A DNA stretch of 64,000 nucleotides, from NCBI RefSeq assembly GCF_900109665.1, contig NZ_FOAO01000024.1, forward strand, positions 1 through 64,000. The letters run 5' to 3'. Each line of letters starts with the position of its first letter. The stretch's first letter is position 1. Source of the DNA: Blastococcus sp. DSM 46786 (GTDB lineage: Bacteria; Actinomycetota; Actinomycetes; Mycobacteriales; Geodermatophilaceae). Below, in pieces: positions 17,664 through 24,789 of the stretch. The position numbers were made by a program, and so were the translations under genes. The notes under the pieces were generated by a model. The model saw nothing but the letters and a program-made list of their open reading frames with translations, did not search any database and was not told the DNA's origin.

Positions 17664-18535
17664 AGCGCGCCGGCGATGACGGGGATGAGATGACCACCAG
17701 CCAGCTCGACGAGGCCTTCGAGGCCTACCTCGCGGGACGCCCCGTCCCGGCCGAGGCAGCCTCGCTCATGGCGTTCGCCGACTCGGTCCGCGAGATGTCC
17801 TCCCGGCCCGCGCGGCCGAACGCGGCCCTCGCGGAGCTGCTGACCACCGGTCTCCTCACCGTCCCCGCCCCGGCGGAGACGGTCCCCACTGCCCGGGGAG
17901 CGGCGTCCACCGCGCTCCCGGGGCGACCGAGAAGGAGAAACCGCATGTTCACCGTCCTCGCCGCCGCCGTCGCCAAGTTCGCCTCCGCCGGGGCCGTGGC
18001 CCAGGCCTCCGCCGGCCTGGGTGCCGCCCTGGTCGGTGTCAGCACCGCCGGCGTCGCCGGCGTCCTGCCCGCCCCGGTCCAGGACGGCGTGGCCACCACC
18101 ATCGAGGCCGTGACGCCGTTCGACCTGCCCGACTCGACCGACGCCGAGGAGACCACCGAACCGACCTCCGAGGGGACCACCACGGAGGAGGCGCCGGAGG
18201 CCGGCACCGGCCCGGCCGACATCCCCGCCATCCCCGACTTCGGCACCTCGGTCAGCGAGGACGCCCGGGACGGCGGGGTGGACGGCGGCCAGATCAGCGA
18301 GGACGCCCGCAGCACCCACCAGCCCGAGCAGGCCGGTGAGCAGGCCGACCGGGCGACCACGGAGCGCCCGGCCACCTCGTCGGCGCCCGCGGCGCGGCCG
18401 ACGCAGGCCCCGGCCCCGGCCCCGGCCCCGGCTCCGGCTCCGGCTCCGGCCCCGGTCGAGCGCCCCGCTGCGGGCGGCGACGCCGCTCCGGCGGCCCCGG
18501 GTGGCCCGGCGCAGGCGGGCACCGGTCGCCCCTGA
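17660..18535 (+). CDS. probable ECF-partner (anti-sigma-like) protein with extracytoplasmic acidic/Pro-Ala tail
   Basis: The 291-residue protein has a short N-terminal domain (about 11-65), a hydrophobic Ala/Gly/Val segment (about 96-140) that may be a membrane span, an acidic Thr/Glu-rich stretch, and a Pro-Ala dipeptide repeat (about 251-266). By position and translational coupling it is the natural partner of the sigma factor, but no canonical anti-sigma zinc motif is seen. The start may be GTG 17660 or ATG 17690. A strong SD (GAAGGAGA, 17931-17938) stands 6 nt before an in-frame internal ATG at 17945, so a second, shorter product is possible. Confidence 0.7.
   Translation: MKRAGDDGDEMTTSQLDEAFEAYLAGRPVPAEAASLMAFADSVREMSSRPARPNAALAELLTTGLLTVPAPAETVPTARGAASTALPGRPRRRNRMFTVLAAAVAKFASAGAVAQASAGLGAALVGVSTAGVAGVLPAPVQDGVATTIEAVTPFDLPDSTDAEETTEPTSEGTTTEEAPEAGTGPADIPAIPDFGTSVSEDARDGGVDGGQISEDARSTHQPEQAGEQADRATTERPATSSAPAARPTQAPAPAPAPAPAPAPAPVERPAAGGDAAPAAPGGPAQAGTGRP
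18411..18459 (+). repeat. in-gene Pro-Ala hexanucleotide repeat
   Basis: Tandem CCGGCC/CCGGCT units encode alternating Pro-Ala residues near the C-terminus of the sigma-partner protein. Such repeats slip easily in replication and probably give a rigid extended spacer. Confidence 0.8.
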
Positions 18536-18548
18536 CCCGAGGCTCCCC

Positions 18549-18605
18549 CGAGTGCGACGAACGCGTGGCCATCAGCTGCTGATGGCCACGCGTTCGTCGC
18601 ATTCG
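18549..18605. repeat. 57-bp palindromic repeat, family 1, copy 2
   Basis: This copy has outer arms CGAGTGCGACGAA / TTCGTCGCATTCG with inner GGCCATCAGC / GCTGATGGCC. It is the most perfect of the three copies. It separates the sigma-partner gene (plus) from the converging DUF1116 gene (minus, ends at 18615), so it may serve both as a terminator. Confidence 0.9.
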
Positions 18606-18614
18606 CGGTGGGGC

Positions 18615-20033
18615 TCAGGCGGTGCGGGCCTCCTCGGCCAGCGCGGCCAGCGCCTGCTCGAAGCACGCCTGCGGCGGCTGCACGAGACCCGCGCCGACCT
18701 GCCCGGTGCCGGCCACCCGCCCGGCCATGCCGGTGTTGATCTGCGGCAGCCAACCGGTGCGGGCCACCTTCAGCACGTCGATGCCGGTCGGTGAGCCGCG
18801 GAAGCCCATGATCGGGATCGCCATCGCCGGGTTCTCGGCCAGGGTCAGCTGGTACATGCGCTCGGTCGTCGCCAGCGCGTCGGGCACGGTGCCGCCGACG
18901 AAGCGCACGATCGCCGGGGCCGCGGCCATGGCGAACCCGCCGATGCCGTAGGTCTCCATGATCGCGGAGTCACCGATGTCGGGGTTGGCGTCGTCCGGGC
19001 CGTAGTCACCGAGGAACAGGCCGACCGGGGTGTTGGCCGGGCCGGTGAACCAGCGGTCACCGGTGCCGGCGGTCTGGATGCCGAACTCGGTGCCGTTGCG
19101 CGACATCACGGTGAGCATCGTCGAGCCGGGGATGCCCCGGGCGGCGTCGAGCGCGAGCTTCGCCGTCGGCATGCCGAGGTTGAGGAAGAAGTGCTCGTTG
19201 CCGCCGATGAAGCGCAGCACGTCGGCGATGTCGGACGACGGGGCGCCGCTGGCCACGATGGACGGCGAGAGCTCGCGCAGCGCCATGAGCGAGCCGGCGC
19301 GGTTGCGGTTGTGTCCCTCGTCGCCCATCTGCAGCATCTGGGCCAGCACGGCCTTGACGTCGAGGGGGTCGTTGCCGGCGTCGATCGAGCCGCGCACCGC
19401 CTGCGACAGCACCGGACCGAGGACGTCGCGCATCCACCGCAGCCGGGTCTGCACCTCCTCGTTGAAGGCGCCCATGCGCAGCACCTTGCCGAGGCCCTCG
19501 TTCAGGTTGCAGAACGCCTGCCCGCCGGTGACCGGGTCCTCCAGGCACCACATCCACATCGACGGGCTGGTCACGCCCGCCATCGGCCCCACGGTGCGGT
19601 GGTGGTGGCAGGGCTCGAGGGTGACCGCTCCGGTGGAGAGGAGGATCTCGGCCTCCTCGACGTCGGCCGCCCACCCCTCGAACAGGCAGGCGCCCACCAG
19701 GGCGCCGCGCATCGGCCCGGAGGCGTTCTCCCACTCCAGCGGCGGGCCGGAGTGCAGCAGCGTGCGGTCGGTGAGGCCGATGACCTCGCGGGCGGGCCGG
19801 ACGTCGACGAGCACGGAACCGGCCGCCATGAGCCGCTCGACGGCGGTGCGGTTGGCCGATGCGCGGCGGGCGTCGAGCGCGAGCGCGGCGAGGTCGGCCG
19901 GATCGCCGAAGCCCGGCGGACGCCAGTCGACGTCGTGCACGTCGGCGCCCTGGGCGCGCAGCGCCTCGGAGAAGACGTCGACGCCGGCGGCGACGATCAC
20001 CGGCGGGCCGGAGAGCAGATTCCCGAGCGTCAT
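18615..20033 (-). CDS. DUF1116 protein (YlbE/AllG-like), oxamate carbamoyltransferase-type subunit
   Basis: This 472-residue protein belongs to DUF1116, the family of E. coli YlbE. The E. coli genes fdrA/ylbE/ylbF (allFGH) have been reported to encode oxamate carbamoyltransferase, which splits a carbamoylated acid with phosphate to carbamoyl phosphate. Seen blocks are GPPLEWENASGPMRGALVGA, EPCHHHRTVGPMAGV, MWCLEDP, DEGHNRNRAGS and IMGFRGSPTGIDV. ATG 20033 overlaps the fdrA stop by 4 bp (ATGA), so the two are translationally coupled. The DUF2877 (YlbF/AllH) partner is not found nearby. The substrate here is unknown; a ureido acid is likely from context. Confidence 0.88.
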   Translation of the reverse strand: MTLGNLLSGPPVIVAAGVDVFSEALRAQGADVHDVDWRPPGFGDPADLAALALDARRASANRTAVERLMAAGSVLVDVRPAREVIGLTDRTLLHSGPPLEWENASGPMRGALVGACLFEGWAADVEEAEILLSTGAVTLEPCHHHRTVGPMAGVTSPSMWMWCLEDPVTGGQAFCNLNEGLGKVLRMGAFNEEVQTRLRWMRDVLGPVLSQAVRGSIDAGNDPLDVKAVLAQMLQMGDEGHNRNRAGSLMALRELSPSIVASGAPSSDIADVLRFIGGNEHFFLNLGMPTAKLALDAARGIPGSTMLTVMSRNGTEFGIQTAGTGDRWFTGPANTPVGLFLGDYGPDDANPDIGDSAIMETYGIGGFAMAAAPAIVRFVGGTVPDALATTERMYQLTLAENPAMAIPIMGFRGSPTGIDVLKVARTGWLPQINTGMAGRVAGTGQVGAGLVQPPQACFEQALAALAEEARTA

Positions 20034-21535
20034 GCCGAAGCTCCCAGCAGGTCGAGGGCGTACCGCGTGGCCGCGGCGTTGGAGGAGAAGACGGCGCAGC
20101 CGGCGGCGGCGAGCGCGTCGGCCTGCCCGGACCAGCCCTGCGGATCGCCCTCGGTGCCGATCAGCGCGACGACGACCGGCAGCGATCGGCGCGCGCGGGC
20201 GGCGGTCAGCGCCGGCGCCAGCGCGGCGGCGGGATCGGGGTCCGCGCCGTACCCGAGGACGACGTCGAGCAGCAGGACGGCGGGCTCGTCGGAGGCGGCC
20301 AGCGCCTCGATCGCCTCCAGCCGCAGCGTCGGGTCGATCATCGGGTGCGCGCGGCCCACGGTCAGGGCGTCGTCGCCGAAGTCGATGACGAGGTGGCCGG
20401 AGGCGGACAGGTCCGTACCGAGATCGAGCTCCGGCCGCAGCGGGATGTTGGAGCGGATGCCGCCGAGCGCCGGGCCGGCGACGAGCATCGCCTCGTCGGC
20501 CAGCGTGCCGCCGGAGTAGAGGCCCTTGAGCACCGCACCGGGGACGGCGGCCTCGGCGGGCCCGGGGCGGGACGGCCACACCGGCACGTCGAGCCCCATG
20601 TCGGCGAGCAGCGCCTCGACGGCGGCGGTCAGGTCGGGGCTCTCGGGCGAGAGGACGGCGGAGCGCACCGGCACCGAGAGCTGCGCCGCGGCGTCGGTGA
20701 CCGCGGCGGCCACCGAGGGCGCGGGCGGCTTGGACACCAGCAGCACCCGCTCGGTGGCGGGGTCGGCGTCCAGGGCGGCCAGCGCGTCGAGGGTGGCGAG
20801 CCCGCCGACCTCCTCCTTGAGGTCCCGCCCGCCCACGCCGAGCACGTGCGAGACGCCGACGCCGGCCATGTCGAGCAGGCAGGAGACCTGCTGCGCGCCG
20901 GTGCCGCTGGCGGCGACCAGGCCCACCGGCCCGGGGCGGACGACGTTGGCGAAGCCCAGGGCGACACCCGAGACGATCGCCGTCCCGCAGTCGGGGCCCA
21001 TGACGAGCACGCCGGCGTTCCGGGCGGCGCGCTTGAGCGCGACCTCGTGCTCGACCGGGACACCGTCGGAGAACACCAGCACGCTGCGCCCGGCGGCGAT
21101 CGCGTCGGCGGCCTCGGCGACGGCGTGCTGGCCGGGCACGCTCACGATCGCCAGCGCCGGCGCCTCCGGGGAGAGCTCGTCGAGCCCCGCGCCGATGGTG
21201 CGGTGCGGGATCGCGGCGGCGGTGCCCGTCGAGCGCTCGCGCTCGACCAGGGCGGCGTCGACGTCGGCGAGCGCGTCGGCGAGCGTCTCGTCGTCGACGG
21301 CGCGGACGGCGATGAGGAGCTGCTCGGGGCTGGTCTGCTCCTCGGGCGCCAGGCCCATGCCGGCCGCGAGCTCGAGGTTCAGCGGCGTGGCCATGGCGAC
21401 GAGGACGGCGGAGACGCCCTCGCGGGCGCCGATCCGGCGGCTCACCTGCATCAGCTTCACCGAGTCGGCGTAGACGCCGGATCGCAGCTGCACCGAGACC
21501 GCGGCGTCTCCACCGGAGGGGGCTGAGGGGCTCAT
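20030..21535 (-). CDS. fdrA: FdrA family protein (AllF-like), carbamoyltransferase subunit
   Basis: The 501-residue protein has the succinyl-CoA-synthetase-like architecture of FdrA, with VLVMGPDCGTAIVSG, VGLVAASGTGAQQVSCLLD and VLGVGGRDLK in the first half and LYSGGTLADEAMLV, HPMIDPTLRLEAI and LLLDVVLGYGADPDP in the second. The E. coli homologue is a subunit of oxamate carbamoyltransferase. I chose ATG 21535 because a promoter ends 7 nt upstream (TTCACC, 17 nt, TACGGT) with the regulon operator over the -35; a GTG at 21544 lies inside the -10. It heads the operon with DUF1116 and is divergent from the permease. Confidence 0.9.
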   Translation of the reverse strand: MSPSAPSGGDAAVSVQLRSGVYADSVKLMQVSRRIGAREGVSAVLVAMATPLNLELAAGMGLAPEEQTSPEQLLIAVRAVDDETLADALADVDAALVERERSTGTAAAIPHRTIGAGLDELSPEAPALAIVSVPGQHAVAEAADAIAAGRSVLVFSDGVPVEHEVALKRAARNAGVLVMGPDCGTAIVSGVALGFANVVRPGPVGLVAASGTGAQQVSCLLDMAGVGVSHVLGVGGRDLKEEVGGLATLDALAALDADPATERVLLVSKPPAPSVAAAVTDAAAQLSVPVRSAVLSPESPDLTAAVEALLADMGLDVPVWPSRPGPAEAAVPGAVLKGLYSGGTLADEAMLVAGPALGGIRSNIPLRPELDLGTDLSASGHLVIDFGDDALTVGRAHPMIDPTLRLEAIEALAASDEPAVLLLDVVLGYGADPDPAAALAPALTAARARRSLPVVVALIGTEGDPQGWSGQADALAAAGCAVFSSNAAATRYALDLLGASA

Positions 21536-21559
21536 CCTCGGCACCGTACCGACAGATCT

Positions 21560-21574
21560 CTCAGCGGTGAAGTA
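21560..21574 (+). promoter_or_regulatory. regulon operator, site 2 (fdrA promoter)
   Basis: CTCAGCGGTGAAGTA matches YTYAGCRSTGARRTA. On the minus strand it contains the -35 TTCACC (21571-21566), 17 nt before the -10 TACGGT (21548-21543), itself 7 nt before the fdrA ATG. This is the same spacing as at site 1. Confidence 0.7.
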
Positions 21575-21597
21575 TCGGCATCTGCCCGCAATAACGA

Positions 21598-21612
21598 TTT
21601 AGCACTGAGGTA
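21598..21612 (+). promoter_or_regulatory. regulon operator, site 3 (permease promoter)
   Basis: TTTAGCACTGAGGTA matches the shared 15-mer. It lies 23 bp from site 2 in the divergent fdrA/permease region. The 50 bases from here align with those at site 4 (both continue to GGTGACA-AGTGACG 34 nt downstream), so sites 3 and 4 belong to similar promoters. Here the motif sits just upstream of the likely -35. Confidence 0.7.
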
Positions 21613-21718
21613 CTTCCGTCGGACGTGTGTGCGGTGACACAGTGACGCCTTCTGGTGCGCCGACACCCCCGTCGACCAGCACCGCATCGAGTTCGAAGTG
21701 CACGTCGAGGAGGCACTC

Positions 21719-23197
21719 ATGGCGTTCGGGTGGAAGCTCTACGGGGACGGCAAGACGCCCCCACTCGGGGAGGCCGTCGCCCCCGACGAACGCCTCTCCT
21801 GGCCGCGCACGGTCGGGATCGGCGCGCAGCACGTCGTCGCCATGTTCGGGGCGACCTTCGTCTTCCCGCTCATCATGGGCCTGGACGCCAACCTGGCGAT
21901 CATGATGAGCGGCATCGCGACGATCATCTTCCTGCTGATCGTCAAGGGGCAGGTCCCCAGCTACCTGGGCACCAGCGCCGCCTTCGTCGGCGGCGTGCTG
22001 GCGGTACGGGCGCAGACCGACAGCGACGCCGCCGTCCTGGGCGCGATCCTGGTGTCCGGCGTCGTGCTGGCCCTGGCCGGCCTCGCGATCCACTTCATGG
22101 GCGCCCGGGCGATCAATGCGGCGCTCCCGCCGGCGGTCACCGGCGCGGTCGTCCTGCTGATCGGCTTCAACCTCGCGCCGGTGGTGGCCAACGTGTACTG
22201 GCCGCAGGACCAGTGGGTCGGCCTGGCGACCATGACGTTCGTGATCGTCGCCTCGCTGCTGCTGCGCGGCTTCTGGTCGCGGATCTCGATCCTGCTCGGC
22301 CTGATCTTCGGCTACCTGCTCTCGGTCCTGCTCGACGCGGCCGCCGGTCCGATCACCTCGCCGGACGGCACGGGAGCGGTCGTCACCCGTGACCGGATCA
22401 ACTTCGACGCGGTCGCCCAGGCTGACTGGATCGGGCTGCCGGAGTTCACCGCCCCGAGCTTCTCGGTGAACTTCACGCTGCTGGTGCTGCCCGCGGTGAT
22501 CGCGCTGATCGCCGAGAACGCCGGGCACGTCAAGGCCGTCGCGGCGATGACCAAGCGCGACCTGGACCCGGTCATGGGCCGGGCGGTCTTCGCCGACGGC
22601 GTCGCCACCGTCGTCGCCACCTCGGTCGGCGGCTCCCCGACGACGACGTACGCGGAGAACATCGGGGTCATGGCCGCCACTCGCGTGTACTCGACGGCGG
22701 CCTACTACGTGGCCGCGATCGTCGCGATCCTGCTGGGCCTGGTGCCGAAGTTCGGCGCGCTGATCAACATCATCCCGGGCGGGGTGCTCGGCGGGATCAC
22801 CGTCGTCCTCTACGGGATGATCGGCCTCCTCGGCGCCAAGATCTGGAAGGAGAACCGGGTCGACTTCGCCAACCCGATCAACCTGGTGCCGCTGGCGGCC
22901 GGGATCATCATCGCCATCGGCAACGTGACCCTGAACGTCACGGACACGTTCCCGCTCAGCGGCATCGCCCTGGGCACGATCGTCGTCGTCGTCGGCTGGC
23001 ACCTGGCCCGGGCCGTTGCGCCCCCGGAGATGAAGGCCGCACTCCTCGAGGAGGACGGGTTCGTGCAGGGCACCGGGCCGGCCCTGGGGCACGCCGGTAG
23101 GCACGAGGTCCGGCCGGATCCGTCGTCGGTCGACCAGCTGGGCCGCCCCGGCGTGCTGGGTGGCAACACCCCCGGGACGGACACGCGCAAGCGCTGA
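21719..23197 (+). CDS. NCS2 family nucleobase permease, uracil type
   Basis: The 492-residue protein has about 14 membrane spans and is an NCS2 (UraA/UapA fold) proton symporter for nucleobases. The substrate-site glutamates of the uracil group are present: AENAGHVKAV (E in TM8) and TTTYAENIGV (E in TM10), where xanthine/urate carriers typically have Gln in the second motif. This favours uracil, thymine or a related pyrimidine. The ATG at 21719 has a strong SD (CGAGGAGG, 21706-21713). It is divergent from fdrA with regulon sites 2 and 3 between them, and it probably imports the substrate of the regulon. The last ~40 residues are a hydrophilic tail. Confidence 0.92.
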   Translation: MAFGWKLYGDGKTPPLGEAVAPDERLSWPRTVGIGAQHVVAMFGATFVFPLIMGLDANLAIMMSGIATIIFLLIVKGQVPSYLGTSAAFVGGVLAVRAQTDSDAAVLGAILVSGVVLALAGLAIHFMGARAINAALPPAVTGAVVLLIGFNLAPVVANVYWPQDQWVGLATMTFVIVASLLLRGFWSRISILLGLIFGYLLSVLLDAAAGPITSPDGTGAVVTRDRINFDAVAQADWIGLPEFTAPSFSVNFTLLVLPAVIALIAENAGHVKAVAAMTKRDLDPVMGRAVFADGVATVVATSVGGSPTTTYAENIGVMAATRVYSTAAYYVAAIVAILLGLVPKFGALINIIPGGVLGGITVVLYGMIGLLGAKIWKENRVDFANPINLVPLAAGIIIAIGNVTLNVTDTFPLSGIALGTIVVVVGWHLARAVAPPEMKAALLEEDGFVQGTGPALGHAGRHEVRPDPSSVDQLGRPGVLGGNTPGTDTRKR

Positions 23198-23322
23198 CCC
23201 GCTCTCCCCGCCGCCCCCGGCACCCGGACCTCACCGTCCGGGCGCCGGGGGCGGCGTGCGTCCGCGGGCCGGTGGGGCTCGGCGCCGTCGTCCCCGTCCG
23301 CTGACGGAACTCGCAACGAAGT

Positions 23323-23337
23323 TTTAGCGCTGAGGTA
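23323..23337 (+). promoter_or_regulatory. regulon operator, site 4 (molybdenum hydroxylase operon)
   Basis: TTTAGCGCTGAGGTA matches the shared 15-mer and is the closest to a true palindrome (TTAGCGCTGA). A CAGAGT -10-like box follows at 23363-23368. The first gene starts at 23405 with a GGAGGTGA SD. Confidence 0.7.
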
Positions 23338-23404
23338 CTTTCGCCCACCCTCCCGCCGGTGACAGAGTGACGTCTCGCAGCGAGCACGGAGGTGACCGGA
23401 GCCG

Positions 23405-24274
23405 GTGAAGCCCGCCCCCTTCCGCTACGCCGATCCCAGCAGCCTGGGAGAGGCCCTGGCGGTCCTGTCCGACGAGGGCGCCAAGGTGCTCGCGGGTGGC
23501 CAGTCGCTGCTGCCCCTGCTGTCCATGCGCCTGGCGGCGCCGGCCACGCTGGTCGACATCAACCGGATCCCCGGCCTGGACGCCGTCGAGGTGACCGCCG
23601 ACGGCGTGACGGTCGGGGCTCTGGTGCGGCACGACGCGCTGCTCCGCCACGAGGGAGCCTCCGCGGTGCAGCCGCTGCTGGCCCGGGCGACCGCGAACGT
23701 CGCCCACCCGGCGATCCGCAACCGCGGCACCACCGTGGGCTCGATCGCGCACGCCGACCCCTCGGGCGAGATGACCTCGGTGTTCGCGCTCACCGACGGC
23801 TCGGTCACCGTGGCGACGACGGCCGGCAGCGAGGTCGTCGGTTGGCGCGACTTCTTCGTCGGCCCGCTGGAGACCTCGATCCCCGCCGGCGCCGTCGTCA
23901 CCGCCGCCACCTTCCCGGCCCTGCCCCCGCGCTCGGGCACCGCGTTCGCCGAGGTCGCCCGCCGCAAGGGCGACTACGCGGTCTGCGGCGCCGGCGTCGT
24001 CGTCACCCTGTCCGAGGACCGGCGGGTCGAGCGGGTGCTGGCCTCCTACGTCTCGGTGGGGCTGACCCCCGAGGTGCACGACCTGACCGAGGCCGTCGCC
24101 GGCTCGCCGGTGGAGAAGGCCGACTGGGCCGCCGCCGGGGCGCTCGCGCGCACGCTGGTCGACCCGGACACCGACATCCACGCCAGCGCCGACTACCGGC
24201 GCCTGCTGGTGGGGGTGCTGACCGAGCGGACGCTGGCGGACGCCGCCGCAGAGGCCGCTGGGAGGGCCGCATGA
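23405..24274 (+). CDS. molybdenum hydroxylase FAD subunit (CoxM/XdhB-like)
   Basis: This 289-residue FAD-binding subunit passes electrons from the iron-sulphur subunit to an external acceptor. FAD-binding blocks are LAGGQSLLPLLSMRLAAPA (about 34-52), ATANVAHPAIRNRGTTVGSI (about 97-116) and HADPSGEM. GTG start with GGAGGTGA SD. It overlaps the 2Fe-2S subunit gene by ATGA. It is first in a four-gene operon (FAD, 2Fe-2S, Mo, CoxG). Confidence 0.93.
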   Translation: MKPAPFRYADPSSLGEALAVLSDEGAKVLAGGQSLLPLLSMRLAAPATLVDINRIPGLDAVEVTADGVTVGALVRHDALLRHEGASAVQPLLARATANVAHPAIRNRGTTVGSIAHADPSGEMTSVFALTDGSVTVATTAGSEVVGWRDFFVGPLETSIPAGAVVTAATFPALPPRSGTAFAEVARRKGDYAVCGAGVVVTLSEDRRVERVLASYVSVGLTPEVHDLTEAVAGSPVEKADWAAAGALARTLVDPDTDIHASADYRRLLVGVLTERTLADAAAEAAGRAA

Positions 24275-24789
24275 CCAGCATCGACACCGAACGGACCATC
24301 ACCGTCACCGTGAACGGTGTTCCACGTGAAGCCACGGTGCCGGTGCGCCGGCTGCTCTCCGACGCGCTGCGCCACGACCTGGGGCTGACCGGCACGCACG
24401 TCGGCTGCGAGCACGGCGTCTGCGGTGCCTGCACGGTGGTCGTGGACGGCGCCCCGGTGCGCTCGTGCCTGATGCTCGCCGTGCAGGTGGACGGCGCGGA
24501 GGTGCGCACCGTCGAGGGGCTGGCGCGCGAGGACCACCAGGGCGGGCAGGTGCTGCACCCGGTGCAGGAGGCCTTCCGCGAGTGCCACGCGCTGCAGTGC
24601 GGGTTCTGCACGCCGGGCTTCCTCATGACGATCGCGGCCGGGCTCGAGGCGCGGGACAACGCCGAGGAGCTCACCGAGGACGAGGTCGAGGACATGGTCG
24701 GCGGCAACCTCTGCCGGTGCACCGGCTACGCCAACATCAAGAAGGCCGTGCACCACGCGGCCGCCGCGATGAAGGACGCCGACGCATGA
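24271..24789 (+). CDS. molybdenum hydroxylase 2Fe-2S subunit (CoxS/XdhC-like)
   Basis: This 172-residue subunit carries two [2Fe-2S] clusters. The plant-type ferredoxin cluster is at CEHGVCGAC with a distal Cys in RSCLML. The all-helical cluster is at CGFCTPG and CRCTGY. It moves electrons from the molybdenum site to FAD. ATGA overlaps link it to both neighbours, consistent with stoichiometric assembly. Its N-terminus (about 20 residues before the ferredoxin fold) is slightly extended. Confidence 0.94.
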   Translation: MTSIDTERTITVTVNGVPREATVPVRRLLSDALRHDLGLTGTHVGCEHGVCGACTVVVDGAPVRSCLMLAVQVDGAEVRTVEGLAREDHQGGQVLHPVQEAFRECHALQCGFCTPGFLMTIAAGLEARDNAEELTEDEVEDMVGGNLCRCTGYANIKKAVHHAAAAMKDADA

